A stretch of 33,724 bases of DNA, taken from contig JBDRKR010000017.1 of the NCBI GenBank assembly GCA_043813805.1, forward strand, positions 1-33,724, given 5' to 3'. This document shows, piece by piece, positions 7,056 to 14,451 of the stretch (positions are counted from its first letter, which is position 1; each line of letters begins with the position of its first letter). This DNA comes from 2-02-FULL-43-13 sp043813805 (GTDB taxonomy: Bacteria > Patescibacteriota > Minisyncoccia > Minisyncoccales > MHMH01). The notes beneath the pieces are model-generated. The model did not search any database. It was not told where the DNA came from and saw only the letters and a list, made by a program, of their open reading frames with translations. The position numbers and the translations under genes are program-made.

Positions 7056-9548
7056 ATGGGAAAACAATCAAGGGATAAAAGAGAAAAGAGAGAGATGGTG
7101 GAGCCCGGTGTAGTCGGATCTCAGGCCGGTTTGCCCCGCGTCCGAACAGGTTCGGGGCGGGTTTTAGAAAAAATCTGCCTTTTTGTTATAACCTGGGGGA
7201 CTTATTTGGTTTTGTTTACCCCTCTGGTTATCAACACGGACTTCTTTTTTCCGTTTGTCGCTCCTAAAACGGTTTTTTTCCGCATGGTAATTGAAATCAT
7301 CCTGGTGGCCTACCTGTTTCTAGTGATTGTCAACAGAAATTATCGGCCGAGGATCAACGCTTTGTCCATTACCATCGCCGTGTTTATGGGGATTTTTGTT
7401 CTGGCCTCTTTTACCGGCGTCAACCTGGAGCGGTCTTTTTGGTCAACCAACGAAAGGATGACCGGGATTTTGACCATGCTGCACCTCTTTACTTTCTTCA
7501 TTGTTTTAAGCAGCGTCTTTAAGGAAAGAAAAGACTGGGAAAGGGCTTTAGGGGTGTCGGTGATCGTTGGCGCAATCCTTAGCATTTATGTTCTGATGGG
7601 GAGCGAGATCTCGACGCGGGGCGGAGGCACCATCGGCAATACTTCTTTTATGGCCGCTTATCTGCTTTTTAACGTATTTTTTGCTTTGATCCTCTTTTTT
7701 TCCAATTTCTTAAAAAAAGAAAGTTCTCCTCCATTGTGGCAAACTTGGAGCGGTGTTGGTTTTGCTTTTGTTATAGCTGCTTGCGTAATCGCAAAGTTGT
7801 TTTTTTTGATTCCTAATTGGCTTTTTTGGCTGGCTTCAGTTTTGATTGTGATGATAATGGCCTTAGTTCTTTTGTTTGGGAAAAGAATATCTTCTCTCTT
7901 CTGGCAGATTTTCGCCGGAAGTTCTTTATTAATCATGATACCGGTTTTATTGAATTCGACGGGCAGGGGGGCAATCGCCGCTTTTTTTGGAGGACTATTT
8001 CTATTGGGCCTGGGTTATTTGTTTTTTTCTCAGAAAAGAATATTGAAAAGATCGGCCTGGGCGATTGTTTTGGTTTTAATGATTTTAGGGATGGCCGCAG
8101 CCATCTTCCAACCGTCGTTTGTGACAGATGAAGCGGGTGCCACCTTAAAAGAAATGAAATCGAGGGTTGTCGTCTGGGAAAATGGCTGGAAGGGGTTTCT
8201 CGAAAGACCGATTTTGGGCTGGGGGCCGGAAAATTTCATCGTTGTTTTCAGTAAATATTTTAACCCCTGCATGTTTTTGTCCGAATGCGGTACCGAAATT
8301 TGGTTTGACCGCGCCCACAATGTTGTTTTTGACACGCTGGTTACTACAGGAATAGTCGGCTTTTTAAGCTATCTTGGCATTTTTATCGCCGCTATCTACG
8401 GGCTTTTGCGCATGGCGTCAAAAATAGTTGACAGGAGAAACATTTTTTTCCCGCTGGGGCTGATCGTGATTTTATTGTCTTATTTTTTCCAAAACCTGCT
8501 AGTCTTCGACATGATCAACACCTATTTGATGTTTTTTCTGACGCTGGCATTTATTAATTTTTTTATACAGAACCAAAAACAGCCGGCGGAGGAAGAGCGC
8601 GCGATTACAAAACCCTTAAATCCGATTTTAGCGTCAGTTATTGTGATGGCAACGGTGTTTGTTTTCTGGACGGTCAACATTGAGCCTTTACGGGCCAATG
8701 CCTATGTCATTAAAATGGTCAATTCTCAAGAAGTGAACGAATCTTCTTTGTTTTTCCAAAAATCTTTAGGCAGCTGGATGGAGAAATATGAAACGAGAGA
8801 ACAATTTACCCAGAAAATATATAAGGCGGGTTATCAGCCGATACCGGAAGAGAATAAAGAATCTTTTCAAAAAGTTTTTAATCTGGCCCAAGTTGAGATG
8901 GAAAAAGGCATTAAGCAGAATTATTTGGATTTTCGGCCGCATCTCTTTCTGGGACAGCTTTACATCAGTTCTTATCGGCTCTCCGGCAAAGAAGAAGAAA
9001 TTGTCAGGGCCGAACAGGTTTTAGAAGAGGCTATCCGATTAAGTCCGACCAACCAACAGGGTTATTGGAATCTGGCCGAAGCCAAATTGGCCCAAGGGAA
9101 AATCGGAGAGACTATTTCGCTTTTACAGAAAGCCATTGATCTTGAACCGCGCTTTGGCTATTCGCATTGGTATCTGGCCTTAGCTTACCAAATTAATGGC
9201 GATTACCAACAGGCCATAGCCGAAGTTAAAAAAGCCCAAAAAAATGGTTATAATTGGCCGGCTGATCCCCAAAGTACCGAAAGAGTGATTGATATCATTA
9301 ATAGTTTAGGAGGAGATACGTTAAAATTTTTAGCTGAAGATGATAGAGAAATGATTGAGTATTGTTTGAAACTCCTAAAGGTAAACCCCGGCAATATGCC
9401 CCAACATGTCATTTGGTCTTATCTGGCTGCAAGTTACGCTAACCTTGGCCAATTTGATGAAGCTCGCCAATCCGCTCAAAAAGTTATCGAGCTAAATCCT
9501 GATTTAGCTCCAAAGGTCCAAGAATTTTTAAAGTCCTTGCCTCGATGA
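7056..9548 (+). CDS. O-antigen ligase/polymerase-like membrane protein with C-terminal TPR repeats
   Basis: An 830-residue protein. After a basic, disordered N-terminus come about a dozen membrane helices with the Wzy_C signature: a Thr-Gly-Arg-Gly-Ala-rich turn (NSTGRGAIAAFFGG), RPILGWGPENF and a large outside loop ending WFDRAHNVVFDTLVTTGIVGF. This arrangement is found in O-antigen ligases and polymerases. From about residue 600 there are TPR-type helical repeats (EEAIRLSPTNQQGYWNLAEA, then a repeat ending AIDLEPRFGYSHWYLAL). The ATG at 7056 is chosen because upstream in-frame codons run over the divergent transferase gene and because an AT-rich promoter-like stretch (GATAAAATAAT) ends only 3 nt before it. 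A GC-rich palindrome at 7134-7161 is embedded in the N-terminal tail. It ends in a 4-nt overlap with the peptidase gene. Confidence 0.85.
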   Translation: MGKQSRDKREKREMVEPGVVGSQAGLPRVRTGSGRVLEKICLFVITWGTYLVLFTPLVINTDFFFPFVAPKTVFFRMVIEIILVAYLFLVIVNRNYRPRINALSITIAVFMGIFVLASFTGVNLERSFWSTNERMTGILTMLHLFTFFIVLSSVFKERKDWERALGVSVIVGAILSIYVLMGSEISTRGGGTIGNTSFMAAYLLFNVFFALILFFSNFLKKESSPPLWQTWSGVGFAFVIAACVIAKLFFLIPNWLFWLASVLIVMIMALVLLFGKRISSLFWQIFAGSSLLIMIPVLLNSTGRGAIAAFFGGLFLLGLGYLFFSQKRILKRSAWAIVLVLMILGMAAAIFQPSFVTDEAGATLKEMKSRVVVWENGWKGFLERPILGWGPENFIVVFSKYFNPCMFLSECGTEIWFDRAHNVVFDTLVTTGIVGFLSYLGIFIAAIYGLLRMASKIVDRRNIFFPLGLIVILLSYFFQNLLVFDMINTYLMFFLTLAFINFFIQNQKQPAEEERAITKPLNPILASVIVMATVFVFWTVNIEPLRANAYVIKMVNSQEVNESSLFFQKSLGSWMEKYETREQFTQKIYKAGYQPIPEENKESFQKVFNLAQVEMEKGIKQNYLDFRPHLFLGQLYISSYRLSGKEEEIVRAEQVLEEAIRLSPTNQQGYWNLAEAKLAQGKIGETISLLQKAIDLEPRFGYSHWYLALAYQINGDYQQAIAEVKKAQKNGYNWPADPQSTERVIDIINSLGGDTLKFLAEDDREMIEYCLKLLKVNPGNMPQHVIWSYLAASYANLGQFDEARQSAQKVIELNPDLAPKVQEFLKSLPR

Positions 9549-11254
9549 CAGTATCCGGGAAAATTTTATTTCTGGCAATAACTGTTATTTTTCTTTCTTC
9601 GCCTCTTTTTATTGAGGCGCAGGCTGTTTTAGGTGAAGAAGCCGTTTTTAATGTCGAATCTTCTTACGATCTTTCTCAGAGAACCGAACTTAAAGCCACC
9701 CTAATACGACTTTCTCCGACGCTATATTGGTATATCGACACAAAATTTTGGGAGGAATTAAATTCCGGGCAACGGTTAGAGATTAATCAGTCTTTAACCT
9801 CTTTGAGCGAAGAGTTTGAAATGACAATTTATCCGAATTTAACCAGGACCTTCGGTTCGGAGTGGTCGCCGGGTATTGATAAAGATACAAGAATTACGAT
9901 TTTAATCCATCCAATGACTAAGGGAACGGGAGGTTATGGCGACACAGCTGATGAATATCCCAAGGCCCAGATTCCCGAATCTAACGAAAAAGAGATGATT
10001 TATTTGAACACTCAATATATTAACGCCGATTATGCGAAAAGCTTTTTGGCTCACGAATTTATCCATTTAATTACTTTTAACCAAAAGAATAAAAAGTACG
10101 GCGTTTCAGAAGATATCTGGTTAAACGAGGCCAGAGCCGAATACGCCCCCACCTTATTGGGCTATGACGAAATCTACGAGGGGAGCAATCTGCAAAAAAG
10201 GGTGAGGGATTTTTTGGATAAACCATCGGATTCTTTGACCGAATGGCGGGAAACGCCGGCCGATTACGGAGTCGTCAATTTATTCACCCAATACCTGGTC
10301 GATCATTATGGTATCCAGGTTTTATCAGATTCTTTAGACAGAAAAGAGACGGGCATTCAAAGTATCAACGCAGCGCTGGCGCAGCGGGGTTTCCAGGAAA
10401 ATTTCGCCCAGATTTTTACCGATTGGACTGTAGCTGTTTTGATAAATAATTGCCAAGTTTCGGAAAAATATTGTTATTACAATAAAAATCTTAAAGATTT
10501 CCGCATTACCCCTTTAATCAACTATTTGCCGTTTGTCGGTGCGAGTACCTTATCCGTAACGAACACGACTAAAGATTGGTCAGGGAACTGGCATAAATTT
10601 ATCGGCGGGCGCGGAATGCTTACCGTTGATTTTCAGGGAAGCGGCAGCGCGATTTTTAAGGTGCCCTACGTTATAAACACGGTCGGGGGTAATTTAACTG
10701 TCAGTAATTTATCACTGAATAAAATGCAAAGCGACGAAGTTATTGTAAATGATTTCGGGTCTGAAACCGTCGCTTTAACCATTATTCCCATTGCTCAAAA
10801 CAAAGCCGCCGGTTTTACCGGGATTGAGCCGTCGCGGACTTTCTCATGGACCGCTTCAACCAAACAAGAGGTGCCGTTAGATATACCTTCTCTTTCGCCT
10901 CAAAAGAAGCCGATTTCCGAAATGACGAGAGCTGAAATCTCAGCCCGCATTGCTGAAATTCGACAAATCGTTGTTCAACTTCAGACGCTGCTTTTGCAAT
11001 TAGGCGGGACCGCCTCTTGTCAAAATATCTCTCAAAACTTGTTTTTTGGTCTGAAAAGCGATTCTCAAGTCATGTGCTTACAGGAGTTTTTAAAGAATCA
11101 GGGGGTCGCAATTTATCCCGAAGGGATTGTTAACGGCAATTTTTTTACCCTCACCATGCAGGCGGTTATCCGTTTTCAGGAAAAATATGCTATTCCAAAT
11201 ACGGGATACGTGGGCCCTATCACGAGAGCCCAAATCAATCAGCTTCTAAAATAA
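9545..11254 (+). CDS. Secreted zinc metallopeptidase with C-terminal peptidoglycan-binding domain
   Basis: A 569-residue exported protein. Residues 1-26 form a signal peptide (basic start, ILFLAITVIFLSSPLFI, then an EAQA cleavage region). The catalytic part carries HEFIHL (HExxH, about residues 170-174) and WLNEARAEYAP about 30 residues later, whose glutamate is the likely third zinc ligand, as in gluzincins of the M30-like type. A beta-rich middle follows. After a Pro/Lys linker and a helical segment (about residues 455-480), the C-terminus is a PG_binding_1 module: LKSDSQVMCLQEFLKNQG, then FFTLTMQAVIRFQEKYAI and TGYVGPITRAQINQLL. It probably acts outside the cell or anchored on the wall. 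The ATGA overlap with the ligase gene implies coupled translation; the target substrate is unknown. Confidence 0.85.
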   Translation: MTVSGKILFLAITVIFLSSPLFIEAQAVLGEEAVFNVESSYDLSQRTELKATLIRLSPTLYWYIDTKFWEELNSGQRLEINQSLTSLSEEFEMTIYPNLTRTFGSEWSPGIDKDTRITILIHPMTKGTGGYGDTADEYPKAQIPESNEKEMIYLNTQYINADYAKSFLAHEFIHLITFNQKNKKYGVSEDIWLNEARAEYAPTLLGYDEIYEGSNLQKRVRDFLDKPSDSLTEWRETPADYGVVNLFTQYLVDHYGIQVLSDSLDRKETGIQSINAALAQRGFQENFAQIFTDWTVAVLINNCQVSEKYCYYNKNLKDFRITPLINYLPFVGASTLSVTNTTKDWSGNWHKFIGGRGMLTVDFQGSGSAIFKVPYVINTVGGNLTVSNLSLNKMQSDEVIVNDFGSETVALTIIPIAQNKAAGFTGIEPSRTFSWTASTKQEVPLDIPSLSPQKKPISEMTRAEISARIAEIRQIVVQLQTLLLQLGGTASCQNISQNLFFGLKSDSQVMCLQEFLKNQGVAIYPEGIVNGNFFTLTMQAVIRFQEKYAIPNTGYVGPITRAQINQLLK

Positions 11255-11256
11255 AA

Positions 11257-11308
11257 AAGGCTAAACCTCTTTCGCCCCGATTGAGGTTTAGCCTCTTTCA
11301 TCGGGGGC
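11257..11308 (+). repeat. Palindromic repeat (family B), probably acting as a terminator
   Basis: The arm AAGGCTAAACCTC (11257-11269) pairs with GAGGTTTAGCCT (11283-11294); the same core AGG-CTAAA-CCT recurs at 18738-18760 and, in altered form, at 26773-26785 and 32709-32739. A second overlapping stem, CCCCGAT (11274-11280) with ATCGGGG (11300-11306), would compete with the first. It lies 2 nt after the peptidase stop, directly before a promoter. Confidence 0.65.
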
Positions 11309-11336
11309 TTGACAAAAAAGACATATCTGCTAAGAT
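11309..11336 (+). promoter_or_regulatory. Promoter of the 11343-11530 structured RNA or murB leader
   Basis: TTGACA at 11309-11314 and TAAGAT at 11331-11336, 16 nt apart. The predicted transcript start, near 11343, is exactly the first base of a 12-bp closing stem. Confidence 0.65.
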
Positions 11337-11342
11337 GTAATT

Positions 11343-11530
11343 GGAATTAGTGAGCGCAAAGCTCTCGTTCGACGGCGAACCTTTCTTAAGTAAGGTTCGT
11401 CGTTTTTTTATGCCTGCAATTTTCGAAAATTGTTTACAAACTTTAAAGCAGGAGTTATGATGCAACTGGGCGGGGATACTCACTAATTTCCATGAATTGG
11501 AGTTTTTTCTCCGCCCATTATTTTTTTATG
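11343..11530 (+). ncRNA. Candidate structured RNA or multi-terminator leader upstream of murB, family not recognised
   Basis: This is most of the 289-nt gap between the peptidase gene and murB. GGAATTAGTGAG (11343-11354) pairs with CTCACTAATTTCC (11479-11491) with one bulge, closing about 150 nt. Inside are a strong hairpin (CGACGGCGAACCTT at 11370-11383 with AAGGTTCGTCG at 11392-11402) followed by seven T, a stem CCTGC/GCAGG (11413 to about 11452) enclosing the perfect hairpin CAATTTT-CG-AAAATTG, and after the closing stem GGGCGG/CCGCCC arms followed by ATTATTTTTTT. It has its own promoter. I do not see the conserved motifs of RNase P, SRP, tmRNA or a known riboswitch. It may be a free-standing small RNA or an attenuating leader of murB. 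Confidence 0.45.
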
Positions 11531-11543
11531 GCTTTATTGAGGT

Positions 11544-12329
11544 ATGATGAAATTCCAAGAAAATATTCCGTTGAAGAAATATACGACTTTTAAAATCGGG
11601 GGACCTGCCAGATACTTTTTTACGGCTAAAAACAAGTCAGATTTATTAAAAGCGGTCAGAGAGGCGAAGAACCGCCATTGGCGGTTCTTCCTTTTAGGGG
11701 GCGGCAGTAATTTATTGGTTTCAGACGAAGGATATAAGGGGTTGGTAATCAAAACGGGAAAACCCTTGTCTTCATATATTTCGAAGGGCTTAGAGTGGGC
11801 GGTCGGTATTCCCGGAACGGTTGAGGGAGCTGTCTATGGAAACGCCGGCGCTTTCGGTAAATCAATGAAAGACGCCGTTGAAAGCGTCGAAGTTTTTAAT
11901 ACCGCAACCGGCAAAGTAGAAATTTTTAAAAATGAAAATTGCAAATTCGCTTATCGCGAGAGTATATTTAAAAGAAATAAGAATCTGGTTATTCTTTCGG
12001 TAAAAATAAAACAAAAGAGAAGTAATTTAAAAAAGATTAAAGAATATTTAGCATATCGTAAAAAAAATCAACCTCTGGATTTTCCTTCAGCGGGTAGTAT
12101 TTTTAAGAATCCCGAAAATTATTCTGCGGGGAAATTAATTGAAAAAGCCGGCCTGAAGGGTGAAAAAATCGGCGGAGCGCAAATTTCCGATATCCACTCC
12201 AATTTTATTGTTAATTTAGGAGATGCTACCGCTCAAGATGTTTTGTCGCTGATCAGATTAATTAAAGAAACTGTAAACAAGAAGTTTAAAGTTAAGCTGG
12301 AAGAAGAAATTATCGAATTAAAATATTGA
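11544..12329 (+). CDS. murB: UDP-N-acetylenolpyruvoylglucosamine reductase, compact form
   Basis: MurB reduces UDP-GlcNAc-enolpyruvate to UDP-MurNAc with NADPH and FAD, an early cytosolic step in peptidoglycan synthesis. Seen here: TTFKIGGPA and LLGGGSNLLVSD (FAD binding), GIPGTVEGAVYGNAGAFG, YRESIFK (catalytic Arg region), SAGSIFKNP (catalytic Ser) and EEEIIEL near the end (catalytic Glu). At 261 residues it is clearly shorter than the usual 300 or so: between GLVIKTGKP and GLEWAVGIPG about 35-40 residues present in ordinary MurB are missing, although the frame is intact. A perfect palindrome (GAAGAACCGCC/GGCGGTTCTTC, 11666-11690) is inside the frame and encodes KNRHWRFF, just before the GGGSN loop. 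The ATG at 11544 is followed by a second ATG at 11547; either is possible. Confidence 0.9.
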   Translation: MMKFQENIPLKKYTTFKIGGPARYFFTAKNKSDLLKAVREAKNRHWRFFLLGGGSNLLVSDEGYKGLVIKTGKPLSSYISKGLEWAVGIPGTVEGAVYGNAGAFGKSMKDAVESVEVFNTATGKVEIFKNENCKFAYRESIFKRNKNLVILSVKIKQKRSNLKKIKEYLAYRKKNQPLDFPSAGSIFKNPENYSAGKLIEKAGLKGEKIGGAQISDIHSNFIVNLGDATAQDVLSLIRLIKETVNKKFKVKLEEEIIELKY

Positions 12330-12354
12330 CAAAAATATTAAAATTGTATAATAA
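12326..12354 (+). promoter_or_regulatory. Promoter of the polyamine-secA operon
   Basis: TTGACA at 12326-12331 overlaps the murB stop codon. TATAAT is at 12347-12352 (15-nt spacer), or TAATAA at 12349-12354 (17-nt spacer). The expected start, near 12360, gives a short leader before the ATG at 12384. No other promoter is obvious until after secA. Confidence 0.7.
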
Positions 12355-12383
12355 TAAAGTAACAAAACAAAATTTGGAAAACA

Positions 12384-12749
12384 ATGAAGAAAAATCAGCA
12401 ATACGGCATGGAATTAATTATGGACTTGTATAATTGCGACCCCAAAATTATTTCCTCGAAGAAAAAATTAAAAGAATACACTGTAAAGATTTGTAAGCTC
12501 ATAAAGATGAAAAGGTACGGTAAGCCGTTTATCGAAAGATTCGGTCTAGGCATGGATTTTACGGCTGGCTACTCTTTGGCCCAGTTCATCGAATCGAGTT
12601 TAATTTCCGGACACTTTTCCGAACTGTGGCGTTCTTGCTACATTAATATTTTTACCTGCAAGTCATTTAACGCAAAAATTGCGGAACAATTTACCCAGAA
12701 GTTTTTTGGGGCAGATAGGGTTAAAAGTCGGTTCATTCTCCGTCATTAA
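12384..12749 (+). CDS. speD: S-adenosylmethionine decarboxylase-like pyruvoyl enzyme (SpeD family, divergent)
   Basis: A 121-residue protein of the small prokaryotic AdoMetDC fold. The self-processing site aligns as IE-SSLISGHFSE (E70-S71), where classical SpeD has ESH...H; the following YINIFTCKSF matches the conserved D(I/V)FTC strand with its cysteine (C92). Cleavage before S71 would create the pyruvoyl cofactor. The ESH histidine is replaced, and no spermidine synthase gene is in this window. Family knowledge says some SpeD homologues have become arginine or ornithine decarboxylases, so decarboxylated-SAM production is not assured. It is the first gene of a run with the arginine decarboxylase, deoxyhypusine-synthase homologue and agmatinase, which supports a polyamine role. 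Its stop lies 2 nt before the next ATG. Confidence 0.7.
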   Translation: MKKNQQYGMELIMDLYNCDPKIISSKKKLKEYTVKICKLIKMKRYGKPFIERFGLGMDFTAGYSLAQFIESSLISGHFSELWRSCYINIFTCKSFNAKIAEQFTQKFFGADRVKSRFILRH

Positions 12750-12751
12750 AA

Positions 12752-13294
12752 ATGGTTCCAACAAAATTTTTTCTCACCAAAGGAGTAGGAGTTCATCGCG
12801 ATTATCTCGCCTCTTTTGAATTGGCATTGCGGGACGCCGGCATGGCGGCGTTTAATTTGGTTTCCGTTTCGAGTATTTTGCCGCCCGGTTGCAAAAAAGT
12901 TACCAGAACCAAGGGATTGGAATTTTTAAGTCCGGGCGAAATTGTTTTTGTGGTTTTAGCAAGGAATGCCACTAACGAGTCCAATCGCCTTCTTTCTGCT
13001 TCGGTCGGTTGCGCGATTCCGGCGGACAAATACAAATATGGCTATCTTTCCGAACATCATCCGTTTGGAGAGACGAGCGACAAGGCCGGCGATTATGCTG
13101 AAGATTTGGCGGCTTCCATGTTGGCCTCGACTTTGGGTTTAAAATTTAATCCCGACGGAGCGTGGGACTCACGGCGTCAGGCCTTCAGGCTGTCGGGTAA
13201 GATTGTGCGCACCACCAACGTTACTCAAAGCAGCCAAGGCGACAAAGACGGTCGCTGGACATCGGTTGTGGCCGCCGCCGTTTTTATCCCCTAA
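12752..13294 (+). CDS. pdaD: Pyruvoyl-dependent arginine decarboxylase
   Basis: A 180-residue protein matching PvlArgDC. The proenzyme self-cleaves at a Ser-Ser pair; here VSVSSILPPGC places the site at S40-S41, the new N-terminal Ser of the alpha chain becoming pyruvoyl. Other family blocks are FFLTKGVGVHRDYLASFELAL near the start, GCAIPADKYKYGYLSEHHPFGE in two pieces around residues 88-110, and the terminal SSQGDKDGRWTSVVAAAVF. It converts arginine to agmatine and CO2 in the cytoplasm, giving the substrate of the agmatinase two genes downstream. This type is common in archaea and scattered in bacteria, in contrast to PLP-dependent SpeA. It is packed within the operon, 2 nt after the SpeD-like gene and 14 nt before the next start. 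Confidence 0.93.
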   Translation: MVPTKFFLTKGVGVHRDYLASFELALRDAGMAAFNLVSVSSILPPGCKKVTRTKGLEFLSPGEIVFVVLARNATNESNRLLSASVGCAIPADKYKYGYLSEHHPFGETSDKAGDYAEDLAASMLASTLGLKFNPDGAWDSRRQAFRLSGKIVRTTNVTQSSQGDKDGRWTSVVAAAVFIP

Positions 13295-13308
13295 GTCAAA
13301 AATTGATT

Positions 13309-14451
13309 ATGGACAAGAAAAAATTTCTTTGCAGTAAAAAGATTACTGCGCCTAAACTAAAAAAAGGTCTCAAGGTTGTAGACCTTGTTGATAATTATTA
13401 TCAGGCATATAACTCCGCAAGATTAAGCGAAGCCTGCAGGCTTTTAACAGAGAAAATGTTAAAGCCGAAAGAAGATACAACTATTGGACTGACTATTGCA
13501 GGCGCTTTGACTCCGGCCGGCATGTCGGGCATGATCGTTTCTATGATGGAAAATGGCTTCGTCGATTTTATTATTGCGACCGGCGCCAATCTTTATCACG
13601 ATACTCATTTCGCTTTGAATTTTCCTTTATATAAAGGAACCTGGCAGATTGACGACACCACCTTATATAAGCACGGAGTGGTGAGGATTTATGATATCTT
13701 CTTGGAGACAGATACCTTGTTGAACACAGACAAATGGACTCAAAAGGTTTTGCTTGACCCGAAAGCCCCGAGGGGAGCTATCGCATCAAGCGAATTCCAT
13801 AATTATTTAGGCAAGTGTTTATTGAAAAGCGCTCCCAATCCCGAAGTTTCTATTCTGGCTCAAGCGGCGAAATATAATATTCCGGTTTATACTTCTTCGC
13901 CGGGCGACAGCACTTATGGGATGGATTTGGCGATTTACAACAAAGCGCTTTTCGGAAAAATGGAAAGAGAGGGGTCTATTAATTTGCGTATCGACCCAAA
14001 TTTAGATGTCAAAGAAACAGCGGCTATTGTTTTGGGAGCGAAAAAGAACGGCGCGATTATGTTGGGCGGCGGTTCCCCTAAAAACTTTTATATGCAGACC
14101 CAGCCGTTTTTGTGGGAATGCGTAGGCGTTGAAAAAGGCGGTCACGATTACTTTATTCAAATCACCATGGATTCGCCCCAGTGGGGCGGGCTTTCGGGGG
14201 CTACTCCTCAAGAAGCCGTTTCTTGGGGTAAAATCAATCCCGATGAATTGAAAGATACGGTTGTGGTTTACGCCGATACCACCTTGGCTACACCGATTCT
14301 TTTTGCTTATGCTTTAGAAAAAGCGAAAGTCCGTTCCAAAAAGAATCTTTATCTGAAACGCCAGGCATTAGTTTACAAATTGGAAAAAGAAATAAAGAAA
14401 AAACCATTGAAGTGGACGGCCGACGATTTTTATAAAAAACATCAAAAATAA
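13309..14451 (+). CDS. speY: Deoxyhypusine synthase homologue, probable homospermidine-type aminobutyltransferase
   Basis: A 380-residue protein of the deoxyhypusine synthase family. The active-site block GATPQEAVSWGKI near the C-terminus retains the catalytic lysine and its Glu/Trp neighbours, and LTIAGALTPAGMSGMI and MLGGGSPKNFY match NAD-binding regions. Two eukaryotic or archaeal active-site features differ: the KHHI histidine is KNFY, and the FDGSDSG aspartates are WGGLSG. The TTAGGVEED loop is ATGANLYHD, as in bacterial homologues. A DHS homologue is known to be needed for homospermidine in Anabaena, from putrescine made by arginine decarboxylase and agmatinase; the same enzyme set is here. 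Homospermidine synthesis is therefore the best inference, while true protein deoxyhypusination is less likely. ATG at 13309 is preferred over TTG at 13303. The next ATG follows its stop directly. Confidence 0.85.
   Translation: MDKKKFLCSKKITAPKLKKGLKVVDLVDNYYQAYNSARLSEACRLLTEKMLKPKEDTTIGLTIAGALTPAGMSGMIVSMMENGFVDFIIATGANLYHDTHFALNFPLYKGTWQIDDTTLYKHGVVRIYDIFLETDTLLNTDKWTQKVLLDPKAPRGAIASSEFHNYLGKCLLKSAPNPEVSILAQAAKYNIPVYTSSPGDSTYGMDLAIYNKALFGKMEREGSINLRIDPNLDVKETAAIVLGAKKNGAIMLGGGSPKNFYMQTQPFLWECVGVEKGGHDYFIQITMDSPQWGGLSGATPQEAVSWGKINPDELKDTVVVYADTTLATPILFAYALEKAKVRSKKNLYLKRQALVYKLEKEIKKKPLKWTADDFYKKHQK

Noticed and set aside
11367..11380. GTTCGACGGCGAAC resembles the TTCGACGG block near the tmRNA 5' end
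   Set aside because: No tag reading frame, no matching acceptor or T-arm at the far end and far too short; it is explained by the hairpin at 11370-11402.
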